A stretch of DNA of 18,609 bases from Actinomycetota bacterium (GTDB taxonomy: Bacteria; Actinomycetota; UBA4738; HRBIN12), in the NCBI GenBank assembly GCA_005885325.1, contig VAYX01000075.1:1-18609 (forward strand), written 5' to 3'. Position 1 is the stretch's first letter, and each line of letters starts with the position of its first letter. This document shows, piece after piece, positions 6,144-12,949 of the stretch. The notes under the pieces are model-generated. The model saw only the letters and a program-made list of their open reading frames with translations, ran no database searches and had not been told where the DNA came from. A program made the position numbers and the translations under genes.

Positions 6144-6968
6144 GTGCTCGGGATCACCCAGGGTGTCACCGAGTTCGCTCCGGTCTCGAGCTCCGGGCAC
6201 CTGATCATCGTCCCCTGGCTCTTCGGCTGGACCATCCTGCAGAACTCCGAGCTCAACAAGACCTTCGACGTCGCGCTGCACGTCGGGACGTTGATCGGCG
6301 CGCTCGTGTACTTCCGCCACGACGTGGCCAGGTACCTCGCGGCCTGGATCCGGTCCATCCGACGACGCTCCATCGCGTCCGCCGACGAGCGGCTTGCCTG
6401 GGCGCTGGTCGTGGGGACCATCCCCGGCGCGCTCGCGGGCGCACTGTTCGAAAGCGTGATCGAGGACAAGCTGGGCCAGCCCTGGTTGATCGCCGTGATG
6501 TTGATCGTCTTCGGGGTCATCCTCGTCGTCGTTGATTCGGCCGCCCCCATCCGTCGTCGCATGGCGGACCTGTCCGTGCGGGACGGGCTGGTGATGGGCG
6601 TGGCGCAAGCGGTGGCACTCCAACCCGGGGTGTCACGCTCCGGCGTGACCATCACGGCTGGGCGGGCTCTCGGACTCGATCGGGAGTCCGCGGCGAGGTT
6701 CTCGTTCCTCCTCGCGCTCCCCATCATCGCGGGGGCCGGCATCCTCAAGGGCATCGACGTGGCGGGGTCCGGCCTGCCGGCCGGCATGGCGTGGCCCTTC
6801 GTGTGGGGGATGGTGGCTTCGGCCGTGAGCGGGTTCCTGGTGATCGCCTTCCTGCTCGCGTACCTGCGGCGGCATTCGTTCGTGGTCTTCCTCGTGTATC
6901 GGGTCGCCGTGGCCATCCTGGTGTTCGCGGTGATCGCCGCCGGCGTGCGGCCCGCGAGCGGCCTCTGA
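6144..6968 (+). CDS. uppP: Undecaprenyl-diphosphatase UppP (BacA)
   Basis: An integral membrane phosphatase that turns undecaprenyl diphosphate into the monophosphate carrier for peptidoglycan and glycan export; it also confers bacitracin tolerance. From GTG 6144 it has 274 residues with the (E/Q)xxxE motif as QGVTE (6-10), PVSSSGH (13-19), FDVALHVGTLIGALVYF (41-57), PGVSRSG (161-167) and several hydrophobic helices to the C-terminus. The start is a problem. Homologues usually carry about seven more residues before this point, and the upstream frame continues as TSVLQAIV, which fits them, but it contains no ATG, GTG, TTG or CTG back to the stop at 6069. A rare ACG (6123) or ATC (6111) start, or an early sequence error, could restore them. 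Function is certain; the exact N-terminus is not. Confidence 0.95.
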   Translation: MLGITQGVTEFAPVSSSGHLIIVPWLFGWTILQNSELNKTFDVALHVGTLIGALVYFRHDVARYLAAWIRSIRRRSIASADERLAWALVVGTIPGALAGALFESVIEDKLGQPWLIAVMLIVFGVILVVVDSAAPIRRRMADLSVRDGLVMGVAQAVALQPGVSRSGVTITAGRALGLDRESAARFSFLLALPIIAGAGILKGIDVAGSGLPAGMAWPFVWGMVASAVSGFLVIAFLLAYLRRHSFVVFLVYRVAVAILVFAVIAAGVRPASGL

Positions 6969-6993
6969 GCGCGGCCCACGGTACCTAGGTCTC

Positions 6994-7015
6994 CCGGCCT
7001 CCCCCAGAGGCCCGG
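6994..7015 (+). terminator. Hairpin after uppP
   Basis: GGCCTC (6996-7001) and GAGGCC (7007-7012) form a six-pair stem with a five-base loop, extendable by CC/GG with one bulged C. It lies 25 bases after the uppP stop. No T-run follows, as is common in GC-rich genomes. Confidence 0.4.
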
Positions 7016-7092
7016 CCCAACGAGCGTTGGCAGTCCCCCTCGCATGCCCGGAAATGGCCAGAAAGCGGTACTGGGGCGGCACGGCCCTCGCC

Positions 7093-7098
7093 GATACT
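7093..7098 (+). promoter_or_regulatory. Candidate -10 (GATACT) for the secreted-protein gene
   Basis: GATACT ends seven bases before ATG 7106, and no Shine-Dalgarno lies between, again suggesting a leaderless message. The 137-nt gap after uppP holds this element and the uppP hairpin, and nothing else I can identify. Confidence 0.4.
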
Positions 7099-7105
7099 CG
7101 GCGAC

Positions 7106-7720
7106 ATGGACAGATCACGGAAGTTCCGCACCCCGCGCCACCTGGTCACGCTTCTCGGGGCGGCGCTGGTCGTCACCGGCGCCGGGGTGGCGCTGGCCCG
7201 AACGTCCTCGGGCCCCCCGTGGGCACAGGCGAGCCCCTCCTGCGCACAGGTGACGGGCGGCACGACGGCCGTCGCCACCGACTCGACCGTCACCACCAAC
7301 GTCGTCGGAACCACCGATTGCGTGGTGTTCGACCAAGCACAGGCCCAGAAGAAGGTCGAGGACCATTTCCAGGCGGTCGCGAACGACTGCGGCACGGCGG
7401 TCCTCGGCCAGGCCGACTTGTCGAATGCGGACACCGCAAAGGCCTTCGACGCGCTCGTGACCGCGGCCAACTGCGCGGCCCACCCCAACGACGGCCTGAT
7501 GAATGCGCTGTACCACCACGGCCTGAACTGGGTGCGCCACTACGAGCACGAGCAGTGGCTGGAGCAAAAGTTCGCCGACAAGTGGCCCGACGGCAAGCCG
7601 GGGAAGCCCGACACTGCGGCCATCGCCAAGGCCGACAAGGTCCACGGCAACCCACACGACCTCGCGGGTGCCACGAGCGGCGTACACGGCCACGGGAACG
7701 GTCACATCGAAGGTTCGTAG
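7106..7720 (+). CDS. Secreted or membrane-anchored four-cysteine protein of unknown function
   Basis: A 204-residue protein starting with a basic segment (RSRKFRTPRH) and a hydrophobic helix (13-31), followed by ALA and AQA sites that could be cut by signal peptidase I (after about 31 or 42). The exported part has four cysteines (C46, C72, C95, C123), suggesting two disulfides. It also has a Thr/Val-rich stretch (50-70), a helical region QAQAQKKVEDHFQAVAND (77-94), an aromatic/His segment YHHGLNWVRHYEHEQWLEQKF, and a Gly/His-rich tail (HGHGNGH) that might bind metal. I do not recognise the family. It stands alone between uppP and the convergent tldE, with its own candidate promoter and a strong terminator-like hairpin downstream. 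Export is well supported; any function is open. Confidence 0.75.
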   Translation: MDRSRKFRTPRHLVTLLGAALVVTGAGVALARTSSGPPWAQASPSCAQVTGGTTAVATDSTVTTNVVGTTDCVVFDQAQAQKKVEDHFQAVANDCGTAVLGQADLSNADTAKAFDALVTAANCAAHPNDGLMNALYHHGLNWVRHYEHEQWLEQKFADKWPDGKPGKPDTAAIAKADKVHGNPHDLAGATSGVHGHGNGHIEGS

Positions 7721-7731
7721 CGTCACCGCCA

Positions 7732-7762
7732 CCGGCGGGGCGAGCCCCCTCCGCCCCGCCGG
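7732..7762. terminator. Strong bidirectional hairpin between convergent genes
   Basis: CCGGCGGGGC (7732-7741) and GCCCCGCCGG (7753-7762) form a perfect ten-pair, nearly all G-C stem with an 11-base loop. It is placed 11 bases after the secreted-protein stop on one side and nine bases beyond the tldE stop on the other. There is no T-run on either strand. Confidence 0.65.
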
Positions 7763-7771
7763 GTCGGCGAC

Positions 7772-9109
7772 CTAGACCCCGGCCACCGTCATCTCCGCGA
7801 ACAGGATCGTGGGGACGCCCACCGCGGTGAAGAACCTGAGGTCGTCGCCCACCGCGGCGATGCCTTTCAGCATCTCCGGCACGGTGCTTGCGACGGTCAT
7901 CTCCCGCAGCGGTTCGCCGACCTCCCCTCCTTGGATCCGAAGGCCGGTGGCCCCCACCGAGAACTCCCCGCTGATCGGGTTGGCCCCCGAGTGCACGCCA
8001 GAGACGTCCTGGATCAGCACCCCACCCTCGGCCTGGCGGAGGATGTCGGAGACGGGAGTGGTGCCCGGAAGCACGAAGAAGTTGGTCGTCCCCACACCCG
8101 GCGGGGTCCGATAACCGCCGCGTTTGGCGTTGGCCGTGGAGTCGGTCGCCCCTCGCCTGGCCGTGTAGGTGTTGTGGAGGAACGCCATCAGCGTGCCGTG
8201 GGCGATCAGCTCGGTTCGACCCGTCGGCACCCCTTCGTCATCGAACGTCGCCGCCGCCGGTCCGTCGAGGGTCCGCCCGTCGTCCACCAGCGTCAGCAGC
8301 GGAGAGCCCACGGCCTCTCCGAGAAGGTCGGCGAACAGGGACCGCTGCTTCTGCACCGACTCTGCCGACAGGGCTCCGGCCAGGACCCCGAGGAACGACG
8401 ACCCGGCGAACGGGTCCAACACGACCGGAACACGGCCCGATGCCGGCTTGACCGCACCCAGCAGCCGGGCCGATCGCTCGACGGCCTCATTCGCGACCGA
8501 TCCCCAGTCCAGCTCGCCCAACTCTCGAGCCACACGGAACGACCATCCGGCCTGGGTCTCGCCATCCTGCTCCGCGAGCGCCGAGACGACGGCCCAGCAG
8601 TCGGTGCGCCCGTACTCCGCGTTGACGCCGCCGGTGGAAGCGATGGCCACCCGCGACACGGCGTCCCCGTACCCCGCCTGATCGACCTTGGTTACGCGTG
8701 GGTCGGCCGAGACCGCGAGGTGTTCGAGATCCAGCGCGACACTCACTTTGCGCTCGGTAACGAGCGCGGCCTGGTCTTGGCGGAACAACGCGGAGATCGG
8801 CTCGATCGGCTCGGCCGGGGGCAGCGCGTTGAACTCGTCCTCGGTGGCGAGCTCGGCGCTCTCGCGGGCCCGGGCGAGGGCCTCCCGGACCTCCTCGAGC
8901 GACGGGTCGGCGGCGTACGCGTAGCCCAAGCGGCCGTTCGCGATCAGACGGATCCCCACCCCGCGTGACTCCGCGAACGTCAGCCCCTCAACCTCGCCCT
9001 TGTGCGCCGTGACCTCGGTCCGCCTGGCCTCTTCCGCATAGGCCTCGACAGACTCGTGGTCCCTGGCGGCCTCGACGGCGACCCCGGCCAGCTCGGTGAG
9101 GTCAGCCAC
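7772..9109 (-). CDS. tldE: TldE/PmbA-type subunit of the TldD/TldE metalloprotease
   Basis: A 445-residue member of the TldD/PmbA family, lacking the HExxxH zinc site and therefore the non-catalytic TldE partner. TldD-TldE heterodimers degrade unfolded peptides, mature some ribosomal peptides such as microcin B17, and cleave CcdA. Visible features: N-terminal VEAYAEEARRTEVTAHKGEVEG, the central VPVVLDPFAGSSFLGVLAGALSAESVQ stretch where the metal helix would be, FDDEGVPTGRTELI, and the C-terminal GANPISGEFSVGATGLRIQGGEVGEPL, all typical of PmbA. I place the start at GTG 9109, which overlaps the tldD stop by eight bases (coupled translation). A second in-frame GTG at 9118 is possible. It ends in front of the strong hairpin. 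Confidence 0.93.
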   Translation of the reverse strand: MADLTELAGVAVEAARDHESVEAYAEEARRTEVTAHKGEVEGLTFAESRGVGIRLIANGRLGYAYAADPSLEEVREALARARESAELATEDEFNALPPAEPIEPISALFRQDQAALVTERKVSVALDLEHLAVSADPRVTKVDQAGYGDAVSRVAIASTGGVNAEYGRTDCWAVVSALAEQDGETQAGWSFRVARELGELDWGSVANEAVERSARLLGAVKPASGRVPVVLDPFAGSSFLGVLAGALSAESVQKQRSLFADLLGEAVGSPLLTLVDDGRTLDGPAAATFDDEGVPTGRTELIAHGTLMAFLHNTYTARRGATDSTANAKRGGYRTPPGVGTTNFFVLPGTTPVSDILRQAEGGVLIQDVSGVHSGANPISGEFSVGATGLRIQGGEVGEPLREMTVASTVPEMLKGIAAVGDDLRFFTAVGVPTILFAEMTVAGV

Positions 9110-10487
9110 CCGTGCCACCCACGGTGATCCGGGCGATGCGAAGGGTGGGGGATCCGCTCCCCACGGGCACGCCCTGGCCGTCCTTGCCGCAGACGCCCTC
9201 CCAGGTGTCGAAATCGTCGGCCACGGCGTCGACCGCCGACATGACCTCGATGGCCCTCCCCGTGAGGTTGGCGCCGCGAACCGGCGATGTGATCTTGCCC
9301 CCTTCGATGCGGTAGCCCTCGGAGACGCCGAACACGAAGTCGCCGGAAGCGGGGTTGGTCTGTCCGCCGCCCAAGGCCGTGACGTAGACGCCGCGCTCGG
9401 TTGACGCCAGGACGTCGTCGGCCTTCGACGGTCCATTCAGGATGTGGGAGTTCGTCATCCGCGGGATGGGGGGATGCGCGTAAGACTGGCGCCGCCCGTT
9501 CCCGGTCGAGGCCACGCCGTCCTTCTCGGCGCGGAGGCGGTCGTACATCAAGCCCTGGAGCGCACCGTCCAGGAACAGGACGGTGCGCTGCGCGGGCACC
9601 CCTTCGTCGTCGAAGGAGAACGACCCCCACGCGTTCGGGATCGTCGCATCGTCCACCCCGGTGACGAGCGAGGACGCGAGCACCTCGCCGATGCGACCCC
9701 GATACACCGACGCCTCCTTGTCCACGATGTCCGCCTCGAGCGGATGCCCGCAGGCCTCGTGGAACAGCACGCCTCCCATGCCCGGCGCCAGGACCACGGG
9801 CATCTCGCCCGCCGGCGCGGGCCCGGCGTCGAGCATCGTCACCGCGCGCTTCGCCGCGACCTCGGCCGTCGCGGCCGGCGGGTGTTCGTCGAAGAACTCC
9901 ACCCCGGCCAGGCCGGCCGGTCCGTGGAACCCCGTCTGGATGACGCCATCGCGCCCCGCGACCACCTGCACCCCCAGCCGGATCCGGGGGCGCGACTCCT
10001 CCACCCAGCGCCCGTCGGACGTTGCGATCAGCACCCGCTGGACCGAATCGCCGTAGGACGCGCTGACCTGGCGGACGTGCGGGCTGAACGCGCGGGCAAC
10101 GTCGTCGACCTCGCGCAGCCACGCCACCTTTTGTGCGGCCGGCACGGCCTCGGCCGGCCGTTCGGCCCGATGGACGACCGGGGGATCCTGGGCCCGCAGG
10201 TCGACGACCTGGCCGGCGGCGCCCTCGGCCACGGCGGCAGCCGCGGCCGATGCCGCCTCGAGTAGCGCGTCGGGGTCCAGCCGGTTGGAGAACGCGTAGC
10301 CGAACGAGGTTCCGTGACCGACCCGCACTCCAGCCCCACGGTCCAGGCCGGAGGTCAGCTCCTCGATCTTCCCGTCGTCCAACCGGATGGTGAGCGAGGA
10401 TCGCTCTTCGACGAACAGCTCGGCGAAGGAGCCGCCCCGGGCCCGCGCCGTTCGGAGGACCTGGCCGGCGAGTTCGCGGTCCAGCAT
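9102..10487 (-). CDS. tldD: Metalloprotease TldD, catalytic subunit
   Basis: A 461-residue zinc protease. The zinc motif is HEACGH at 243-248, followed by PLEADIV, and the probable third ligand region GVCGKDGQG is at 431-439. Family landmarks include FAELFVEER (21-29), the conserved FDDEGVPAQRT (292-302), MTNSHILNG (344-352), GGGQTNPASGDFVFGV (373-388) and IEGGKIT (394-400). It works in the cytoplasm as a heterodimer with TldE, encoded immediately downstream with an eight-base overlap. The ATG at 10487 gives the normal family N-terminus; the frame is open further upstream but that part covers the divergent promoter. A TACAAT element eight bases before the ATG and the lack of a Shine-Dalgarno suggest a leaderless transcript. 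No peptide-modifying enzyme is seen nearby, so the substrate is unknown. Confidence 0.96.
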   Translation of the reverse strand: MLDRELAGQVLRTARARGGSFAELFVEERSSLTIRLDDGKIEELTSGLDRGAGVRVGHGTSFGYAFSNRLDPDALLEAASAAAAAVAEGAAGQVVDLRAQDPPVVHRAERPAEAVPAAQKVAWLREVDDVARAFSPHVRQVSASYGDSVQRVLIATSDGRWVEESRPRIRLGVQVVAGRDGVIQTGFHGPAGLAGVEFFDEHPPAATAEVAAKRAVTMLDAGPAPAGEMPVVLAPGMGGVLFHEACGHPLEADIVDKEASVYRGRIGEVLASSLVTGVDDATIPNAWGSFSFDDEGVPAQRTVLFLDGALQGLMYDRLRAEKDGVASTGNGRRQSYAHPPIPRMTNSHILNGPSKADDVLASTERGVYVTALGGGQTNPASGDFVFGVSEGYRIEGGKITSPVRGANLTGRAIEVMSAVDAVADDFDTWEGVCGKDGQGVPVGSGSPTLRIARITVGGTGG

Positions 10488-10495
10488 GGGCCGGG

Positions 10496-10522
10496 ATTGT
10501 ATCGGCGGCCACTTGATACAGT
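10496..10522. promoter_or_regulatory. Divergent promoter with mirror-image -10 elements (tldD / lipoprotein gene)
   Basis: The arms ATTGTATC (10496-10503) and GATACAGT (10515-10522) are inverted repeats matching at seven of eight positions. They give TACAAT as the minus-strand -10 (eight bases before tldD ATG) and TACAGT as the plus-strand -10 (about 12 bases before the GGAGG at 10538-10542 of the lipoprotein gene). The two hexamers are 15 bases apart, so polymerase binding in the two directions must compete. Confidence 0.5.
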
Positions 10523-10547
10523 CCGAGCCCGATCGGCGGAGGACTCC

Positions 10548-11072
10548 ATGCACAGGATGGCCATCGCGCTGCTCGTCTGCCTCGCCGGAGCGGCAACCGC
10601 CTGCAACGGGGGCGATGCGGGGTCGACGCCCGGTGGCCAGAGCCTCTCGCCCAGCCAACTACCGACCTCCTCCGCCGGCGCCGCCACCGGCAACGTGTCG
10701 AAGGGTGAAGCGTCGGTTCAGGTGGCGGGGGATCTGGAGGCGGAGTTCTCGGCGCCGCTCGTCGCACCGACGGCCTATGCGCCGCCCCCTGGCGGCTTCG
10801 CGCTGCGGTGGATGAAGGCGACGCAGGGCGTGGGCATCGCCGGCCTGACCTTCACCGGGACCCGGCCGACGTCGCCGGCACTCTCGATCGTCATCACCGT
10901 GGACACGGGCGGAGCGACCGCGTTCTTCCGAACGATGAAGAACGAGTGCACCGTCACGATCGACACGGCGAACGCGAACCAGGTCTCCGGAAACTTCACA
11001 TGCACAGGGTTGAAGAGCGCCGACGGGTCGGCGACCGTCGACGCGTCGGGTCGGTTCTCGGCCTCGGGTTGA
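10548..11072 (+). CDS. Putative secreted lipoprotein of unknown function
   Basis: A 174-residue protein with a type II signal peptide: MHRMAIALLVCLAGAATAC, in which AATAC is a plausible lipobox and C19 would be lipidated. A Ser/Pro/Gly-rich linker (20-50) follows. The rest is beta-rich with alternating hydrophobics (ALSIVITVDTGG, at 111-122), two cysteines at 134 and 152 that may pair, and an ending DASGRFSASG common in extracellular beta-sandwich proteins. GGAGG lies five bases before ATG 10548. The stop overlaps the TTG start of the next gene (TTGA), so lipoprotein and membrane protein are probably made together. I cannot name a family. The lipoprotein call rests on the signal sequence only. 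Confidence 0.75.
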   Translation: MHRMAIALLVCLAGAATACNGGDAGSTPGGQSLSPSQLPTSSAGAATGNVSKGEASVQVAGDLEAEFSAPLVAPTAYAPPPGGFALRWMKATQGVGIAGLTFTGTRPTSPALSIVITVDTGGATAFFRTMKNECTVTIDTANANQVSGNFTCTGLKSADGSATVDASGRFSASG

Positions 11073-12949
11073 GCGGTTCCCGCACTTCCGAGGACCGTGC
11101 AACCCGGATCGACCTGGTCGCCCTGGGAGCGCTCGCCGCCGGACTGCTCGCCTGGTACGTCGGGCTGTTCGTGGTCCGGGGGTTCGCCTATCCCGTGGGG
11201 CCCGACGGGCCCGTGTACCTATGGTGGACCCGGCTGGCCGGCCACGACGGACTCTCAGCGGTGTCGCGGCCCGGGGTTCCCGCGATCGCGCTCGTCCTCC
11301 AGGGAACCTTGCATCTCCCACTCACCGCCGTTCTCTCGGCGATCGAGTGCGTGCTGGGAGCCGCCGTTGGGCTCGGCGCGGCGGCGCTCGTCCGCCAGCC
11401 GAGCGGGGGTGCGGTACGCAGTCCCGCGGGCCAGAGCGAGCCCTGGGCGACCTGGGTAGTGGCCGGGATGCTCGCCGGGACCTTCGCCGTGCACCTGGCC
11501 GCCGGGTATCTCGCCAACCTGGCCTTCGCGGCGCTGTTCCTGGCGGCAGCGACCGCCCTCGCCGTGGCCACCTCTCGCGGCACGGTGGCCGCGGGCCTCC
11601 TGCTCGCCGCGGCCGGTTCGGCCCATCCGCTCTTCCTCCTCCTCGGGCTCCCCATCCTGGCCCTGGCAGCGGCGCAGGCGTGGCGCACGGACCGGGCCGA
11701 GGTCCGCAGGGTCGCGGCCGCGGCGGCCGCCGGTTGCGGCGTGTTCGGGGTGGCAGCCCTGGCCCTCCTCGCCGGGCCGAGCCCGCTCTCCGTGATCACG
11801 TCGCGCGACGGCATGCTCCGTAGAGCAGGGCTGACCGATGTCCTTCGAAGTGCGTACCTGTACCGGCTGGTCCACCGATGGACCCGGTACGTCGAATGGG
11901 CGTCGATCCCCCTCGCCGTGTACGGGCTTCGGGAGACGCGCGGATTCGTTCGGCGCTTCCTGGTCGCCTGGGGAGTGGTGAGCCTCGGCGGCATCGTCAT
12001 CGGTCTGGCGACCGGGCTGTTCCCCGCCGACCGGTTCATCACGTTCGGCTACGTCGTTCCCATCCTGGCGGCGTTCGGCCTGGCCCGGCTGTGGCGGGCC
12101 CTGGCGACCCGGCGGGTCGTCGCCGCGGCCGCAACGGGAGGGCTGGTCCTCGCCATGGTGGCGGGGGCGTTCATCGCCTGGGCCCGCCAGGAGCCCTTCC
12201 TCTCGACCTCGGAGGTCGACGCCGTGGCCGCCGCCGGCCGGTACGCGTCGGCCACGGGACCAGGGACCCCATTGCTCTTCACGGTGAACGACCGAGACGC
12301 CACGGCGACGTTCCTGGCCACGCAGGCAGCGAACGTCATCCGGGCCGCGCTCCCGCCGGATCGCATCCGCGACGCGTACGTGGTGGTCCCCCCTCCCGCG
12401 GCCGGCCGGCCGGCCACGACGGAACGCATCGCCCTGGCCCGCGTCACGTCGAGGGACGCCGGGGACGCCATCCGCGCGGCGGGCACACCGCCCCTCTCGT
12501 TCCTACTCGTCCCGTTCGATAGGGCTGACCGCCCACCCCTCTCCATGGACGAAGTGGCAGACGGCGTGTTCGTCGAAACCGGCTCGACGGGGACCACGCT
12601 CGTTCCGGCGACATCCCGTCCCGTCGATCCTCTGGAGCCGTCCTCGCCCGGGGAGATCCTGCTCGCCACGTTCGCCGTGCTCGCGCTCCTGTTCGTGGCC
12701 GGCTACGGATGGGCTGCCACGTTCGCCCGGGACCCCGTGACTCGCCTGGCGCTCGCGCCGCTGTGCGGGATGGCAACGCTGGTCCTCGCCGGCATCGCGA
12801 TGGAACGTCTGGGGATGCCGCTCACCGGATCGGTCGGCCCCACCGTGGTCTCAGCGTCGGCGGGCGGAGGCGGCTACCTCGTCCGGTTCCTCCTCGAACG
12901 GCGTGCCGGCCCGAAGCCGTCGAACGAAGTCCACGGCGAGCCACGCTAG
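11069..12949 (+). CDS. Large multi-pass membrane protein, GT-C-like, function unknown
   Basis: A 626-residue protein from TTG 11069, which overlaps the lipoprotein stop as TTGA; there is no better start before the first helix (15-37). About eight or more hydrophobic segments occupy residues 15-370. The first outside loop has PVGPDGPVYLWW (42-53), an acidic residue placed like the catalytic aspartate of GT-C glycosyltransferases. A later motif reads FPADRFITFGYVVPILAAFG (318-337). Residues about 372-525 form a soluble, presumably extracytoplasmic domain, followed by final helices near 527-551 and 558-578 and a charged tail. The architecture resembles GT-C enzymes that use polyprenyl-phosphate sugars, and a mannosyltransferase gene converges on it, but no specific family is recognised. 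Its last 99 bp overlap that gene in antisense. Confidence 0.8.
   Translation: MSGSRTSEDRATRIDLVALGALAAGLLAWYVGLFVVRGFAYPVGPDGPVYLWWTRLAGHDGLSAVSRPGVPAIALVLQGTLHLPLTAVLSAIECVLGAAVGLGAAALVRQPSGGAVRSPAGQSEPWATWVVAGMLAGTFAVHLAAGYLANLAFAALFLAAATALAVATSRGTVAAGLLLAAAGSAHPLFLLLGLPILALAAAQAWRTDRAEVRRVAAAAAAGCGVFGVAALALLAGPSPLSVITSRDGMLRRAGLTDVLRSAYLYRLVHRWTRYVEWASIPLAVYGLRETRGFVRRFLVAWGVVSLGGIVIGLATGLFPADRFITFGYVVPILAAFGLARLWRALATRRVVAAAATGGLVLAMVAGAFIAWARQEPFLSTSEVDAVAAAGRYASATGPGTPLLFTVNDRDATATFLATQAANVIRAALPPDRIRDAYVVVPPPAAGRPATTERIALARVTSRDAGDAIRAAGTPPLSFLLVPFDRADRPPLSMDEVADGVFVETGSTGTTLVPATSRPVDPLEPSSPGEILLATFAVLALLFVAGYGWAATFARDPVTRLALAPLCGMATLVLAGIAMERLGMPLTGSVGPTVVSASAGGGGYLVRFLLERRAGPKPSNEVHGEPR

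Noticed and set aside
8980..10767. A 595-codon open frame on the minus strand
   Set aside because: It is a shifted frame of tldD/tldE with an Arg-rich translation; the true frame carries HEACGH and the family motifs.
12400..12416. GGCC repeat as a regulatory palindrome
   Set aside because: It lies inside the coding sequence of the GT-C-like protein and encodes Ala/Gly/Arg/Pro; a simple GC-rich run is sufficient.
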